A stretch of DNA of 64,000 nucleotides, from assembly GCA_017527205.1 (NCBI GenBank), contig JAFXQK010000064.1:124001-188000 (forward strand), given 5' to 3'. This DNA comes from Lachnospiraceae bacterium (GTDB lineage: Bacteria > Bacillota > Clostridia > Lachnospirales > Lachnospiraceae). A program made the position numbers and the translations under genes. Below the pieces are notes generated by a model. That model had not been told where the DNA came from. It saw nothing but the letters and a program-made list of their open reading frames with translations, and ran no database searches. Shown here one piece after another: positions 43,854-52,764 of the stretch (position 1 is the first letter of the stretch; each line of letters opens with the position of its first letter).

Positions 43854-45248
43854 TTAGAACGGGAACCTTCCGCCCTTCCCGGGGAAACCGCCCATGCCAC
43901 CAAATCCGCCAAGGCCACCGAAGCCGCCCTTACGCTTGCCGCCCATGCTTCCAAACTGCTTCATCATCTTCTGGCTTTGCTCAAACTGCTTAATAAAGCG
44001 GTTCACTACGGCAATGTCCACGCCTGCACCCTTTGCAATACGATGCTTTCGCTGGGGATTTAAGAGCTTCGGATTTCTTCTTTCTTTGATGGTCATGGAA
44101 AGAACAATGGCCTCCATTTGCTTTAGCTGCTTTTCATCTACCATGCCCTCCAGCTCCGAAGCCTTGACTCCCATGCCGGGAAGCATGCCTAAGATGCTTG
44201 CCAGGCCACCCATGTTACGCATCTGCTTCATGCTCTCGAGATAGTCCTCAAAATCGAACTTTCCCTTCTTCATGTGGTCTGCCATCTGACGGCCCTTATC
44301 CTCGTCAATGTCGATGGCTTCCCGTGCCTTCTCGATCAACGTCAGCACGTCGCCCATGCCAAGGATACGGTTCGCCATTCTGTCAGGATAAAACTGCTCC
44401 ATGTCGGTGAGCTTTTCCCCCATGCTGACATAGAGAATCGGCTTCCCCGTTACGGCCTTAATGGAGAGCGCTGCACCACCTCTGGTATCGCCATCCATCT
44501 TTGAAAGGATGACACCGTCAACGCCAACCTTCTGGTTAAACTCACTTGCCACGTTAACTGCATCCTGACCAGTCATGGCATCTACTACGAGGAGTGTCTG
44601 ATGAACGGTAACGTTCTCCTTGATCTCCTGAAGCTCAGCCATCATGTCTTCATCTACGTGCAAACGGCCTGCCGTATCGAGGATCACAACGTTATGACCG
44701 TTCTTCTCGGCATACTTAATTGCTTCCTTCGCAATCTCCACGGGCTTTACGTTTGTCCCCATGTCAAAGACGTCTATGCCAATCTTATCACCATTGACAT
44801 GCAGCTGTTCCACGGCTGCAGGACGATAGACGTCGCAGGCAACCAATAAGCATTTCTTTCCCTTCTGACGAAACTTTCCAGCGAGCTTTGCCGTTGCGGT
44901 CGTTTTACCGGCACCCTGAAGACCTGCCATCATGACAACCGTGATGGCCTTGCCAGGCTGAAACTGCACCTCCGTTGTCTCGCTTCCCATCAGGGAAATC
45001 ATCTCTTCGTTAACAATCTTGATTACCATCTGGCCCGGATTTAGTCCGTTCATAACGTCCTGCCCAATGGCTCGCTCTTCCACGGATTTTACAAACTGCT
45101 TTACGACCTTAAAGTTTACGTCAGCTTCAAGGAGAGCCATCTTGACTTCCTTTAACGCAACCTTTACGTCCTCCTCCGACAGCTTGCCCTTTCCGCGAAG
45201 ACTCTTGAAAATATTTTGAAGTTTATCGGTTAAGCTCTCAAATGCCAC
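43854..45248 (-). CDS. ffh: Signal recognition particle GTPase Ffh
   Basis: Protein part of SRP that takes nascent membrane proteins to FtsY (464 aa). An N domain (1-85), a G domain with GLQGAGKTTATAKLA (about 105), DTAGRL and SKMDGDTRGGAAL, and a Met-rich M domain (about 295-440) with GMGDVLTLIEKA. The C-terminal 30 residues are Gly/Met/Phe-rich. I start at GTG (45248; VAFESLTDKLQ), where AGGAG has normal spacing; a TTG two codons before is too close. SRP RNA is not in the window. Confidence 0.97.
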   Translation of the reverse strand: MAFESLTDKLQNIFKSLRGKGKLSEEDVKVALKEVKMALLEADVNFKVVKQFVKSVEERAIGQDVMNGLNPGQMVIKIVNEEMISLMGSETTEVQFQPGKAITVVMMAGLQGAGKTTATAKLAGKFRQKGKKCLLVACDVYRPAAVEQLHVNGDKIGIDVFDMGTNVKPVEIAKEAIKYAEKNGHNVVILDTAGRLHVDEDMMAELQEIKENVTVHQTLLVVDAMTGQDAVNVASEFNQKVGVDGVILSKMDGDTRGGAALSIKAVTGKPILYVSMGEKLTDMEQFYPDRMANRILGMGDVLTLIEKAREAIDIDEDKGRQMADHMKKGKFDFEDYLESMKQMRNMGGLASILGMLPGMGVKASELEGMVDEKQLKQMEAIVLSMTIKERRNPKLLNPQRKHRIAKGAGVDIAVVNRFIKQFEQSQKMMKQFGSMGGKRKGGFGGLGGFGGMGGFPGKGGRFPF

Positions 45249-45309
45249 GCCCAATACTCCTTACGTCAATTCTCTATGTTTCGATGTCAAAAATCAGATG
45301 CCCCGTTAA

Positions 45310-45678
45310 TCAAAGCGTGTCCAATAATTCTTTGGTCAAACTCCGAATTTCGCCGAGCCGTTTTACCAAATCAGCACTGGCTTCCGGATCCGTTGCCGTT
45401 TTTTCTTCCAGCCGCGTCAAAGAATCTATCTGCGAAATCTTTTTCTTTGCCGTTGCAAATCTTTCCGCCAAATGAAGCTTTTCTTCATATTCTGAAAGAA
45501 TTTTATCACAGCGCTTAATGAGATCGTGCACACCCTGTCTGCTGATCCCCTGCTCTGCGGCAATTTCGCCGAGAGACATGTCATTAAATACGGCCGCTTC
45601 ATAAACCTGCTTCTGATGCTCCGTCAGAAGGTCACCATAAAAATCATAGAGGAGTGCCTGTTCAAAAATCTTTTCCAT
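45310..45678 (-). CDS. ylxM: YlxM family (UPF0122) DNA-binding protein
   Basis: A 122-residue protein with a sigma-70 region 4-like helix-turn-helix: LLTEHQKQVYEAAVFNDMSLGEIAAEQGISRQGVHDLIKRC as conserved blocks (about residues 18-58). YlxM precedes ffh and may regulate the SRP genes. The ATG at 45678 has GGAGGG before it; in-frame codons further upstream lie within the preceding gene and are not used. The C-terminal half is a Glu/Ala-rich helix. Confidence 0.93.
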   Translation of the reverse strand: MEKIFEQALLYDFYGDLLTEHQKQVYEAAVFNDMSLGEIAAEQGISRQGVHDLIKRCDKILSEYEEKLHLAERFATAKKKISQIDSLTRLEEKTATDPEASADLVKRLGEIRSLTKELLDTL

Positions 45679-45766
45679 CCCCTCACCCTCCTCACGTTTC
45701 GTCTGCGCTTGGCTTCCTTCCGAGCTATCATACAATAGTTTTTGGATACTGTCAAGTATTTTTTCT

Positions 45767-48700
45767 TTACACCTTGAAATAATATTCCAGCCCTTCGCCT
45801 TCCTGAGATATGTAAGGTCCGTACATGGGGATATTGCAGCAAAGCGTCTTTCTTTCTGTAGGAAACAGGAGTTCATAGCCATTGCTGGAATGAATGCCCG
45901 GCATCTCATTTTCACCCCTTCCAAATGAAATAACCTTTGCAGAAGAACCAATCTTTAGCGGAAATTGTCCCGGCAGGGACTTCGCATAAAGCTCTTCCTT
46001 CTTGCTAAATTCGAAGTATTCATAGCTGACGGATGTTTCGACCTGCCTAGGCTCCCTTACGCGCTCAGTCAGTAATAACTTACCCTTTACGTCATAAAAT
46101 GCAATCTCGCCCGTTTTTCGCATGACTCTCGCCGTAACCTTCGGCATGGAAAGCTCTACGAAATCCTTCGCTTCCTTGATGCGAACACCTCCACCTGGAG
46201 CAAAACCCTCTTCCATTTTGGGAAATATCTTCCCCTGTCCCTTTTGAAAGCAAATGCGAAAGACGTTTTCTCCGGCGCCTTCTATTCGCAGCGTTCCATA
46301 GGAACTGACAAAACTAACTGCCTGCTTTTCCTTGAGACACATTTTCACGCTACAATCAATTCTCGCATGTCCTAAGGGCTGCAATTCCTTCTGCTCCGGC
46401 ATGGAGCCAAATTCTCTGGAAAGCCTGGGATTATTTACGGTTTTTTCTTGCTTTGCCGTTCCCGAAACCCCCTGCGTTAATTTTTCTTCATAATAGGACT
46501 GCACCTTAACGGCTTCCCTTTGCCCAGTTACGGGATTTAGCCCCGACCTGCTTCCCTGATGAGAAGCACTCTGTCCAGTTAGTTCAGGCTTTGTCTCCTT
46601 TTTCTTAACCCTCTGCGCCTCACTGATTTCAATTCTTCTCGGCCCGACGTAGTGGCGTTCTTGAATCAGTACCTCGCCCCACTCTGCACGCTCCTTTGCA
46701 ATCTGTGCGTGTGTTTTTTCCTCTGCGGGAGGCAAAGGCTTCCTTTTCGGTTGATCGCTCTCCACAATGGCCTTTTTCAGCTCCTCTTCCGTCACGGGTC
46801 TTGCGATCAGCTGCGTTAATTCTCCTTGATAAAGAACGGTCAGTTCATGTAATGCTCTCGTGACGGCTACGTACAAGCGTTTCACGTTTGCGTCTCCCTC
46901 AGGATATTCCTTTTCAGAGCAATCATAAATCAGTACTGCATCAAATTCGAGACCCTTGACATATTCAATCGGAAGCACCAGAACGCCATTTCCAAATTCC
47001 ATGCCCTCCCCGTGATTCGGCAATAGGTTGATTTTCTTGCCTAATTCCTCACTGACGTGATTTGCCTCCTCTTGATTGGAGCAAACGACGGCAATCGTTT
47101 CATATCCCTTCTTTTGCCATGCCTTAATACAGCTTTCCGTTTGCTTTAGCAATTCCTTTTCATCGCTGCATTTCTGCGTTACGACAGGCTCTCCGTGTCG
47201 AATAATTGGTTGAACGGGGTACACCTGAAAGCTGCCGTGGTGAAGCACGTTGGTTGCATATTCTGAGATTTCCACGGTATTTCGATAGCTCTTTCGAAGA
47301 AGACCAAAGTAGTCAAATTCATTCGGAAGCATTAATTCCCGTAGTTCTTGCCAGTCATTTAGTCCGTAGTCAAGAAAGATGTTCTGTGCGACGTCGCCCA
47401 TAATCGTATAGGTACAGGTGCTTAAGCAATATTTCAGGGAACAATAAGCCATCATGCCAAAATCCTGCGCTTCATCTATTACGACGTGACCTGCTTCACG
47501 AATAATTTCCGTCTCCTTCAGACGCTTATAAAGATAGGCTAGCGCTGCCAAATCATAGACGTCAAAGCATCCCATGGGTTCCGCAACGGCCTTACCGTCA
47601 TTCGCCTGTGCCCTTAAAAAGGCATCGTAAATCTCAAAGATGGAACCCTTCCATTCCCTTCTTCCAAAATAGAGGCTATAGGTGCGTCGCAGCTTCTTTT
47701 TCTCTTCCTCGGAATAGGAATAGTACTTTCCACAGATTTCATTCTCCAGCTTTCCAAGAAGCCTCTCTGTCAGTAAGGAAACCTTGTCTGCTCTGGAGAG
47801 CTTGTCAAAGCGTTCCAATAGACTTTCAATCATGTCTCCGCTCATAAGCCGAACGTGATTCTTCTCAAGTCTTACGTCCTCCTTCGGAAACAGGCTCCAT
47901 TCATATTCCTTCGAAAATTTCTCCAAATCACGAAACCATTGTCTGGTGCCCTTAATCGGTTCGGTAATGCCCCGAACCACAGGCTTTACCTGATATTTCT
48001 TGGGATCCCAATCTTCATACAGGAGACGAACAAAAAGCTGCTCCATAGTCATCTGGGACACGCCATAAACATTCAGCTCCGGCAGGACTCCCGTGATGTA
48101 ATTTAACAGCACCTGATTACTGCCAATGACATAAAAATCCTCTGGCTTAAATTCGAGGTCATAATTATATAAAATGTAGGAGATGCGATGCATGGCCACC
48201 GTCGTTTTACCAGAACCCGCGGCACCCTGAATGATCATGTTATGCTGTGGCTTTTTCCGAATGACTTCATTTTGTTCCTGTTGAATCGTGGCAATAATTT
48301 CGCCTAAAACTGCACGCTTATTTTTCGCCAGATACTTTGTCAGCAGCTCATCATTCGCTACCACGTCACTGTCATAGAAATCCTTTAGCTTGTCGTTTTC
48401 GATTTCATAGGTGCGCTTTCTAAGAAGATCAATTTCAAATTTACCTTCTCCCTTGACGGAATAGCTAGTCATCCCTACGGAAGAATCATAGTAAACGCTT
48501 GCTATGGGAGCACGCCAGTCAATGACCTCCGGGTGTGCCGGATCCTTGGCAATAACTGACCTTCCGACATAGTAGGACTCCTTCTTTTTTAGGGTCTCAT
48601 CCACAAAGTCAATTCTTCCAAAGTACGGCTTCTTTCTTGCCTGTGCAGCCCGTCTGAGCTCTTGATTCGCCTCGCGAAACCTTGCATCCGTGTTATGCCA

Positions 48701-48874
48701 AAGTGCCTGCTGTTCTTTATCGCTCTCATCAAACTCCTGTTGCATGGCATGCAATTCGTTCTCCAACTCTCGAACGTCACGCTTGACGCCATCAAGCTTT
48801 GCCCCCGCAATTCCAATGATTTCTGCGAGCTTTTGTTCCTCATCTTGCCTCGTAATTCCAGGTAACTGATTCAT
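45767..48874 (-). CDS. helD: HelD-type RNA polymerase-recycling ATPase with extra C-terminal GH31 N-domain-like region
   Basis: A 1035-residue protein; HelD is usually about 700-780. Residues 1-690 are HelD, a UvrD-like ATPase that frees stalled RNA polymerase. They include an N-terminal coiled coil (20-80), DWRAPIAS (119-126), Walker A GAAGSGKTT (217-225), DEAQD (467-471), and a second motor half with YVAVTRALHELTV (668-680). A charged linker (about 700-835) follows. Residues about 855-1035 resemble the beta-sandwich at the N-terminus of GH31 glycosidases: VMRKTGEIAFYDVKGKLLL, then IHSSNGYELLF and GEGLEYYFKV, ending where the catalytic barrel would begin. The linked domain is my inference from pattern. 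Confidence 0.85.
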   Translation of the reverse strand: MNQLPGITRQDEEQKLAEIIGIAGAKLDGVKRDVRELENELHAMQQEFDESDKEQQALWHNTDARFREANQELRRAAQARKKPYFGRIDFVDETLKKKESYYVGRSVIAKDPAHPEVIDWRAPIASVYYDSSVGMTSYSVKGEGKFEIDLLRKRTYEIENDKLKDFYDSDVVANDELLTKYLAKNKRAVLGEIIATIQQEQNEVIRKKPQHNMIIQGAAGSGKTTVAMHRISYILYNYDLEFKPEDFYVIGSNQVLLNYITGVLPELNVYGVSQMTMEQLFVRLLYEDWDPKKYQVKPVVRGITEPIKGTRQWFRDLEKFSKEYEWSLFPKEDVRLEKNHVRLMSGDMIESLLERFDKLSRADKVSLLTERLLGKLENEICGKYYSYSEEEKKKLRRTYSLYFGRREWKGSIFEIYDAFLRAQANDGKAVAEPMGCFDVYDLAALAYLYKRLKETEIIREAGHVVIDEAQDFGMMAYCSLKYCLSTCTYTIMGDVAQNIFLDYGLNDWQELRELMLPNEFDYFGLLRKSYRNTVEISEYATNVLHHGSFQVYPVQPIIRHGEPVVTQKCSDEKELLKQTESCIKAWQKKGYETIAVVCSNQEEANHVSEELGKKINLLPNHGEGMEFGNGVLVLPIEYVKGLEFDAVLIYDCSEKEYPEGDANVKRLYVAVTRALHELTVLYQGELTQLIARPVTEEELKKAIVESDQPKRKPLPPAEEKTHAQIAKERAEWGEVLIQERHYVGPRRIEISEAQRVKKKETKPELTGQSASHQGSRSGLNPVTGQREAVKVQSYYEEKLTQGVSGTAKQEKTVNNPRLSREFGSMPEQKELQPLGHARIDCSVKMCLKEKQAVSFVSSYGTLRIEGAGENVFRICFQKGQGKIFPKMEEGFAPGGGVRIKEAKDFVELSMPKVTARVMRKTGEIAFYDVKGKLLLTERVREPRQVETSVSYEYFEFSKKEELYAKSLPGQFPLKIGSSAKVISFGRGENEMPGIHSSNGYELLFPTERKTLCCNIPMYGPYISQEGEGLEYYFKV

Positions 48875-49013
48875 TCATTCCTCCTGTGTGAAACTCACCA
48901 TTTCCTTGTTTCATGCTCTTTTCGTTGCCGGCAAAAAAAATTATACTCAATTTTGAAAAATATTACTAGACTTTTTCTTAGGTTTGTGTTATCGTATGTA
49001 CTGTAGTCGTGCC

Positions 49014-49039
49014 AAAAAAAGGATACCTCAGAGGTATCC
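49014..49039 (-). terminator. Terminator downstream of the SleB-like gene
   Basis: GGATACCTC and GAGGTATCC pair almost without a loop; TTTTTTT follows on the minus strand and GTTTTCTT on the plus strand. It lies 7 bases after the stop. The next 120 bases hold a possible helD -10 box (TATAAT at 48945-48940) with no good -35. Confidence 0.85.
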
Positions 49040-49045
49040 GTTTTC

Positions 49046-49768
49046 TTATTTAAAAAATTCATGCCCTCCATGCTGAAAAAGCAGCGTCAGATGCTCATCA
49101 AACCATCGCATGTTTTTTGGATTCGCATATTTTCTTGCCGCAAAATACAGGGCTCCTTCTGATAGGTCTTCTCCGTTTAGTGCTCGCTCCACGGCCTCCT
49201 TTGATTCCTCACTGATCGTTACGGCATCATATCTTCCGTTGGCCACGGGAGAAAATTGCGTCACGCCCTTACTTTGTTGGAAAACAACCTCTGAAACGGT
49301 ATTCGGAAATGCCTCATCCAAGACACGATTCAGAACGACGTTTGCAACTAAGAGCTTTCCATCCGCATCCTCTCCTCCTGCCTCTGCTTCAACGATTCGC
49401 TCCAAGACCATGATTTCCTGTTCCGGCAAATCGTTCCACGTATGATTATCAGTCACCTTGTCTCGGCCGTCCACGTTAAGACTGTCATCTGATAAATCTT
49501 CCTTTTTCTTTTCGTCCGTTGCCATTTCCGTTCCCACACTGAAACAATTTGTCAACGATAACCTATAATTTTCATTTTCGCAAAGAAATTCTTTTTGTAT
49601 TTCTTGTGATCCAAAGTCATTTTCCATCATTCCGGTACCATTCACGGCTACCATTTCCTCACAAAGCTTTGTGATTCTAAGTATTTTCCCCTCTCCATAT
49701 AAAATCATGGCAGTTGCCGCTAAAAACAAATAGAGACTGACCGCCGCAGCCATTGTTTTCCTATACAA
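49046..49768 (-). CDS. SleB/CwlJ-like cell wall hydrolase
   Basis: A 240-residue protein with one N-terminal membrane or signal segment (about residues 5-25) and a C-terminal Hydrolase_2 domain: ERIVEAEAGGEDADGKLLVANVVLNRV with the catalytic-type Glu, TQFSPVANGRYD, and ALYFAARKYANPKN. The family includes spore cortex-lytic SleB and CwlJ. It has no peptidoglycan-binding repeat, so a cell-wall rather than cortex role is possible. I start at TTG (49768), because GAGGAGG is 8 bases before it; ATG at 49753 is an alternative. It follows rnfB by 77 bases. Confidence 0.85.
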   Translation of the reverse strand: MYRKTMAAAVSLYLFLAATAMILYGEGKILRITKLCEEMVAVNGTGMMENDFGSQEIQKEFLCENENYRLSLTNCFSVGTEMATDEKKKEDLSDDSLNVDGRDKVTDNHTWNDLPEQEIMVLERIVEAEAGGEDADGKLLVANVVLNRVLDEAFPNTVSEVVFQQSKGVTQFSPVANGRYDAVTISEESKEAVERALNGEDLSEGALYFAARKYANPKNMRWFDEHLTLLFQHGGHEFFK

Positions 49769-49845
49769 AAAAGAATCCTCCTCACCTTCCGTCTTAGGCA
49801 CGTCCTAGGATACTATATGTGAAAAGGATTCCGTTTATACAGTAT

Positions 49846-50646
49846 TTATTTTGTTTTTACGATTGCCTTCTTGGGACATTTTTCCTTGCAGGCACCGCAA
49901 CCAATACATTTTTCAGGATCAATGCTTGCGCAGAAGTTTTCGATTTTCACGGCCTCTGCAGGACAATTCTTTGCACAAAGCATGCAGCCAATGCATCCAA
50001 CGTCACAGGCCTTCATCGTCACGGGCCCACGCTCCGTATTTCTGCAGGCAACGGCATACTGCGCATCATATGGTACTAGGGAGATCAGCTTCTTCGGACA
50101 TGCAGCAACACATTTCCCACAGGCCTTACAGGCTTCCCGATCCACCACTGCAACGCCATTGACGATATGGATGGCATCAAAGGGACATTCCTTGACGCAA
50201 GTGCCATAGCCAAGGCATCCTTGATTACAGGATTTTGGACCGCCCCCCGGCACAAAGTTCATGATGCGGCAATCCTTTGCACCATCATAGGTATAATCCA
50301 CCTTTGCCTTATCACAATCGCCCTGACAATGAACAAAGGCCACCATCTTCTTTCCGGCATCTGCGGAGACACCCATAATCTCTCCGACAACCTTTGCAAC
50401 AGGTTCGCCGCCTACGGGACAAGCGTTCACGGGCGCTTCTCCCTTGGCGATGGCCGCAGCCAATCCTGAGCATCCTGCAAAGCCACAGCCTCCACAGTTA
50501 TTTCCAGGCAGGGCATTCAAAACGGCCTCTTCCTTTTCATCCACCTCAACGCGGAACCGAATGCCTGCAAGCCCCAGAAACAAACCGATAAATATGCCAA
50601 CCGCGGCGACAATGCCTGCCGCAATCAAAATACTCGTAACATTCAT
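49846..50646 (-). CDS. rnfB: Rnf complex subunit B (ferredoxin-binding)
   Basis: Membrane-anchored iron-sulfur subunit (266 aa) that takes electrons from ferredoxin. An N-terminal membrane helix (about 5-27) is followed by a CGGCGFAGC...ACPVGG cluster (about 50-77), then more CxxCxxCxxxCP sets: CKACGKCVAACP, CIGCMLCAKNCP, CIGCGACKEKCP. The last gene of rnfCDGEAB, 39 bases after rnfA. Confidence 0.96.
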   Translation of the reverse strand: MNVTSILIAAGIVAAVGIFIGLFLGLAGIRFRVEVDEKEEAVLNALPGNNCGGCGFAGCSGLAAAIAKGEAPVNACPVGGEPVAKVVGEIMGVSADAGKKMVAFVHCQGDCDKAKVDYTYDGAKDCRIMNFVPGGGPKSCNQGCLGYGTCVKECPFDAIHIVNGVAVVDREACKACGKCVAACPKKLISLVPYDAQYAVACRNTERGPVTMKACDVGCIGCMLCAKNCPAEAVKIENFCASIDPEKCIGCGACKEKCPKKAIVKTK

Positions 50647-50685
50647 GTCTCATCCTCCGAGATCTTTTACAATCCTACGTAAGTC

Positions 50686-51270
50686 TTAAAGCAAACCAGA
50701 AAAGCCACAGAATGCAATGGCCATCAGTCCCGCCGTAAGAAGCACCATTGGCATACCCTTGAAGCTTTCAGGCACGTCATTATATGCCGTCTTTTCTCTA
50801 ATGCCTGCAAGAATGATAATGGCAATGGTAAAACCAACTGCAGTTGCAAATCCATTGACAATGCCTTTCAGGATTCCATATTCCTTCTGCACGTTGGTCA
50901 GCGCAACGCCAAGCACGGCACAGTTTGTCGTAATCAGCGGAAGATACACGCCAAGCGCCTGATAAAGTGCAGGTGAATTCTTTTTGAGAAACATCTCCAC
51001 AAATTGCACCAGAGCGGCAATTACCAAAATGAATACAATCGTCTGTAAGTACTCAATTCCCAAAGGAACCAACAAGAACTTATAGATCAGGCCGGCGACG
51101 GCACTCGCCAGCGTGATGACAAAAATGACTGCAAGTCCCATGCCGGAAGCCGTCTTTACCTTCTTCGAGACGCCGAGGAAGGGACAAAGGCCAAGGAACT
51201 GGCTTAGCACGACATTACTTACCAGGGAGGAGCTAATCAATAGTATGAGCAAATCTTTTACGTCTGTCAT
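50686..51270 (-). CDS. rnfA: Rnf complex subunit A
   Basis: Integral membrane subunit (194 aa) with six helices, forming the ion path with RnfE. SNVVLSQFLGLCPFLGVSKKV near the start carries the conserved Cys that ligates the membrane [2Fe-2S] cluster with RnfE; LPLITTNCAVLGVAL is the second half-site. Its ATG overlaps the rnfE stop (ATGA). Confidence 0.96.
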   Translation of the reverse strand: MTDVKDLLILLISSSLVSNVVLSQFLGLCPFLGVSKKVKTASGMGLAVIFVITLASAVAGLIYKFLLVPLGIEYLQTIVFILVIAALVQFVEMFLKKNSPALYQALGVYLPLITTNCAVLGVALTNVQKEYGILKGIVNGFATAVGFTIAIIILAGIREKTAYNDVPESFKGMPMVLLTAGLMAIAFCGFSGLL

Positions 51271-52148
51271 TCTTTCTCTCCCTCCTTTTCCTCAGCATTC
51301 TTATCTGCAAAAGACTCCGAGCCCTCTTTTTCAGCCTCTTTCGAGCTCACTTTTTCTCCTTCAGCTCTCGCCAAGGCGGCCCTTCTGCGTTTTGCGCCAT
51401 TCATGGCATCCTTCGCTTCCGTTTTCTTAGAATTGTCATAGAAGCGCTTAGAGCAACCCTTATCGGAGCAATTCATGCAATCCTCATTGCAGCCAGACTG
51501 AATTTTGTCAGCCTTATCCTTCTTTCCTGCTTTTCTTAGGCGAATGCGGATATAATTCTGCAGCGCCGTCAAGGCAGCTAAAACAAAGAATGCGCCGGGC
51601 GCCAATACAAAGATATTGATGGGGACGTAGGAAGCCGGCATGATATTGTAATCAAAAACCTTTCCTGCGCCAAGAAGCTCTCTTACGGCACCAATACAGG
51701 TCAGTGCAAAGGAAAATCCCAGTCCCATGCCCAAACCGTCAAAGAAGGACGGTATCGGAGGATTGCTATATGCATATGCCTCTGCACGGCCTAAAATAAT
51801 ACAGTTTACAACGATCAGCGGAATATAAATTCCCAAAGCCTTGTTAATGTCAGGCAGATATGCCTCCATCAGAAACTGTACTACGGTCACAAAGGTTGCA
51901 ATAATGACGATAAATGCAGGAATACGCACCCTGTTTGGGATCACCCTTCGAAGCAGGGAGATAATCAAATTACTCATCATGAGCACGGCCGTCGTCGCAA
52001 GGCCCATGCCAAGTCCGTTCATGGCGGAGGTCGTTACCGCAAGCGTAGGACACATGCCGAGCATTAATACAAAGGTTGGGTTCTCCTTAAAAAGGCCATT
52101 GCCAAGGCGCTCCAATGGAGAATCTGCTTTTTTCTTCAGATTACTCAT
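51267..52148 (-). CDS. rnfE: Rnf complex subunit E with cysteine-rich C-terminal tail
   Basis: Integral membrane subunit (293 aa; the family is about 200-230). Residues 1-205 are the RnfE core: NPTFVLMLGMCPTLAVTTSA and LIVVNCIILGRAEAYA carry the cysteines for the shared [2Fe-2S] site. Residues 206-293 are an added cytoplasmic tail: a Lys-rich part, then Cys220, Cys224, Cys227 and Cys232 in GCNEDCMNCSDKGCSKRF, then a Glu/Lys/Ala-rich end. The tail is in frame, without a break. I start at the ATG at 52148 with GGGAGG before it; it overlaps the rnfG stop. Confidence 0.93.
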   Translation of the reverse strand: MSNLKKKADSPLERLGNGLFKENPTFVLMLGMCPTLAVTTSAMNGLGMGLATTAVLMMSNLIISLLRRVIPNRVRIPAFIVIIATFVTVVQFLMEAYLPDINKALGIYIPLIVVNCIILGRAEAYAYSNPPIPSFFDGLGMGLGFSFALTCIGAVRELLGAGKVFDYNIMPASYVPINIFVLAPGAFFVLAALTALQNYIRIRLRKAGKKDKADKIQSGCNEDCMNCSDKGCSKRFYDNSKKTEAKDAMNGAKRRRAALARAEGEKVSSKEAEKEGSESFADKNAEEKEGEKE

Positions 52149-52764
52149 TGTACTCACCTCCCAACTCCTGTGCCATCCTTAATGCTCCGTTAACTGCGTT
52201 TGTCACGGCCTTCGTCGTAATGGTTGCTCCGCTGATGGCATCAATCTCATTCTCCTCCGTCGCACCATTCTTGGTATATTGAATCTGATCAACGGCCTTT
52301 TCGTGCATCTGAGGAATTAACACCTCTCCCGCACGCATGCCCAGACCCGGGGTCTCAGAAATCGAAAGAATGGAGACGTCATTTAATACAAGATCTCTCG
52401 TCACGCCGACATACAATACAATATTTCCGCCGTACCCCTCAGATGAGGTCGTCTCAATGACATACCCCAAGGTTTCATCTGCGTCCCCTACGGCGCGGAA
52501 AACCTTGCCGATGGAGACTCCGTTTCCCGCCAACTCCTCCTCCAAATAGGGACTTGGCGTTAACTGTTTTTGTTCAAACTTCACGTTTTCATACTGGGAA
52601 AATACTGCTTTACATGCATTCTGAACTGCCAGCTCCTGCTGTACTCGAATGGGCTCCTTTGTCAGCTCACGTACATATCCCAAAAGCAATCCCGACAGCA
52701 GCGTGATAATCGTAAGGATCAACGCTTCCTTGAGCATTACGCTTACTTCCTTCTTCTCAGCCAT
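52141..52764 (-). CDS. rnfG: Rnf complex subunit G (covalent FMN)
   Basis: Membrane-anchored flavoprotein (207 aa). One N-terminal helix (about 10-32), then an outside FMN-binding domain. The covalent FMN site is the Thr in ISGATITTKAV (about residue 185), matching the S(T)GATxxT flavinylation motif. I start at the ATG at 52764, which overlaps the rnfD stop by 8 bases, with AGGGGG upstream. Confidence 0.95.
   Translation of the reverse strand: MAEKKEVSVMLKEALILTIITLLSGLLLGYVRELTKEPIRVQQELAVQNACKAVFSQYENVKFEQKQLTPSPYLEEELAGNGVSIGKVFRAVGDADETLGYVIETTSSEGYGGNIVLYVGVTRDLVLNDVSILSISETPGLGMRAGEVLIPQMHEKAVDQIQYTKNGATEENEIDAISGATITTKAVTNAVNGALRMAQELGGEYNE

Noticed and set aside
45767..45951. A frameshift hiding the rest of a GH31 enzyme after helD
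   Set aside because: After the stop there is no GH31 catalytic sequence in any frame; ylxM starts 88 bases downstream.
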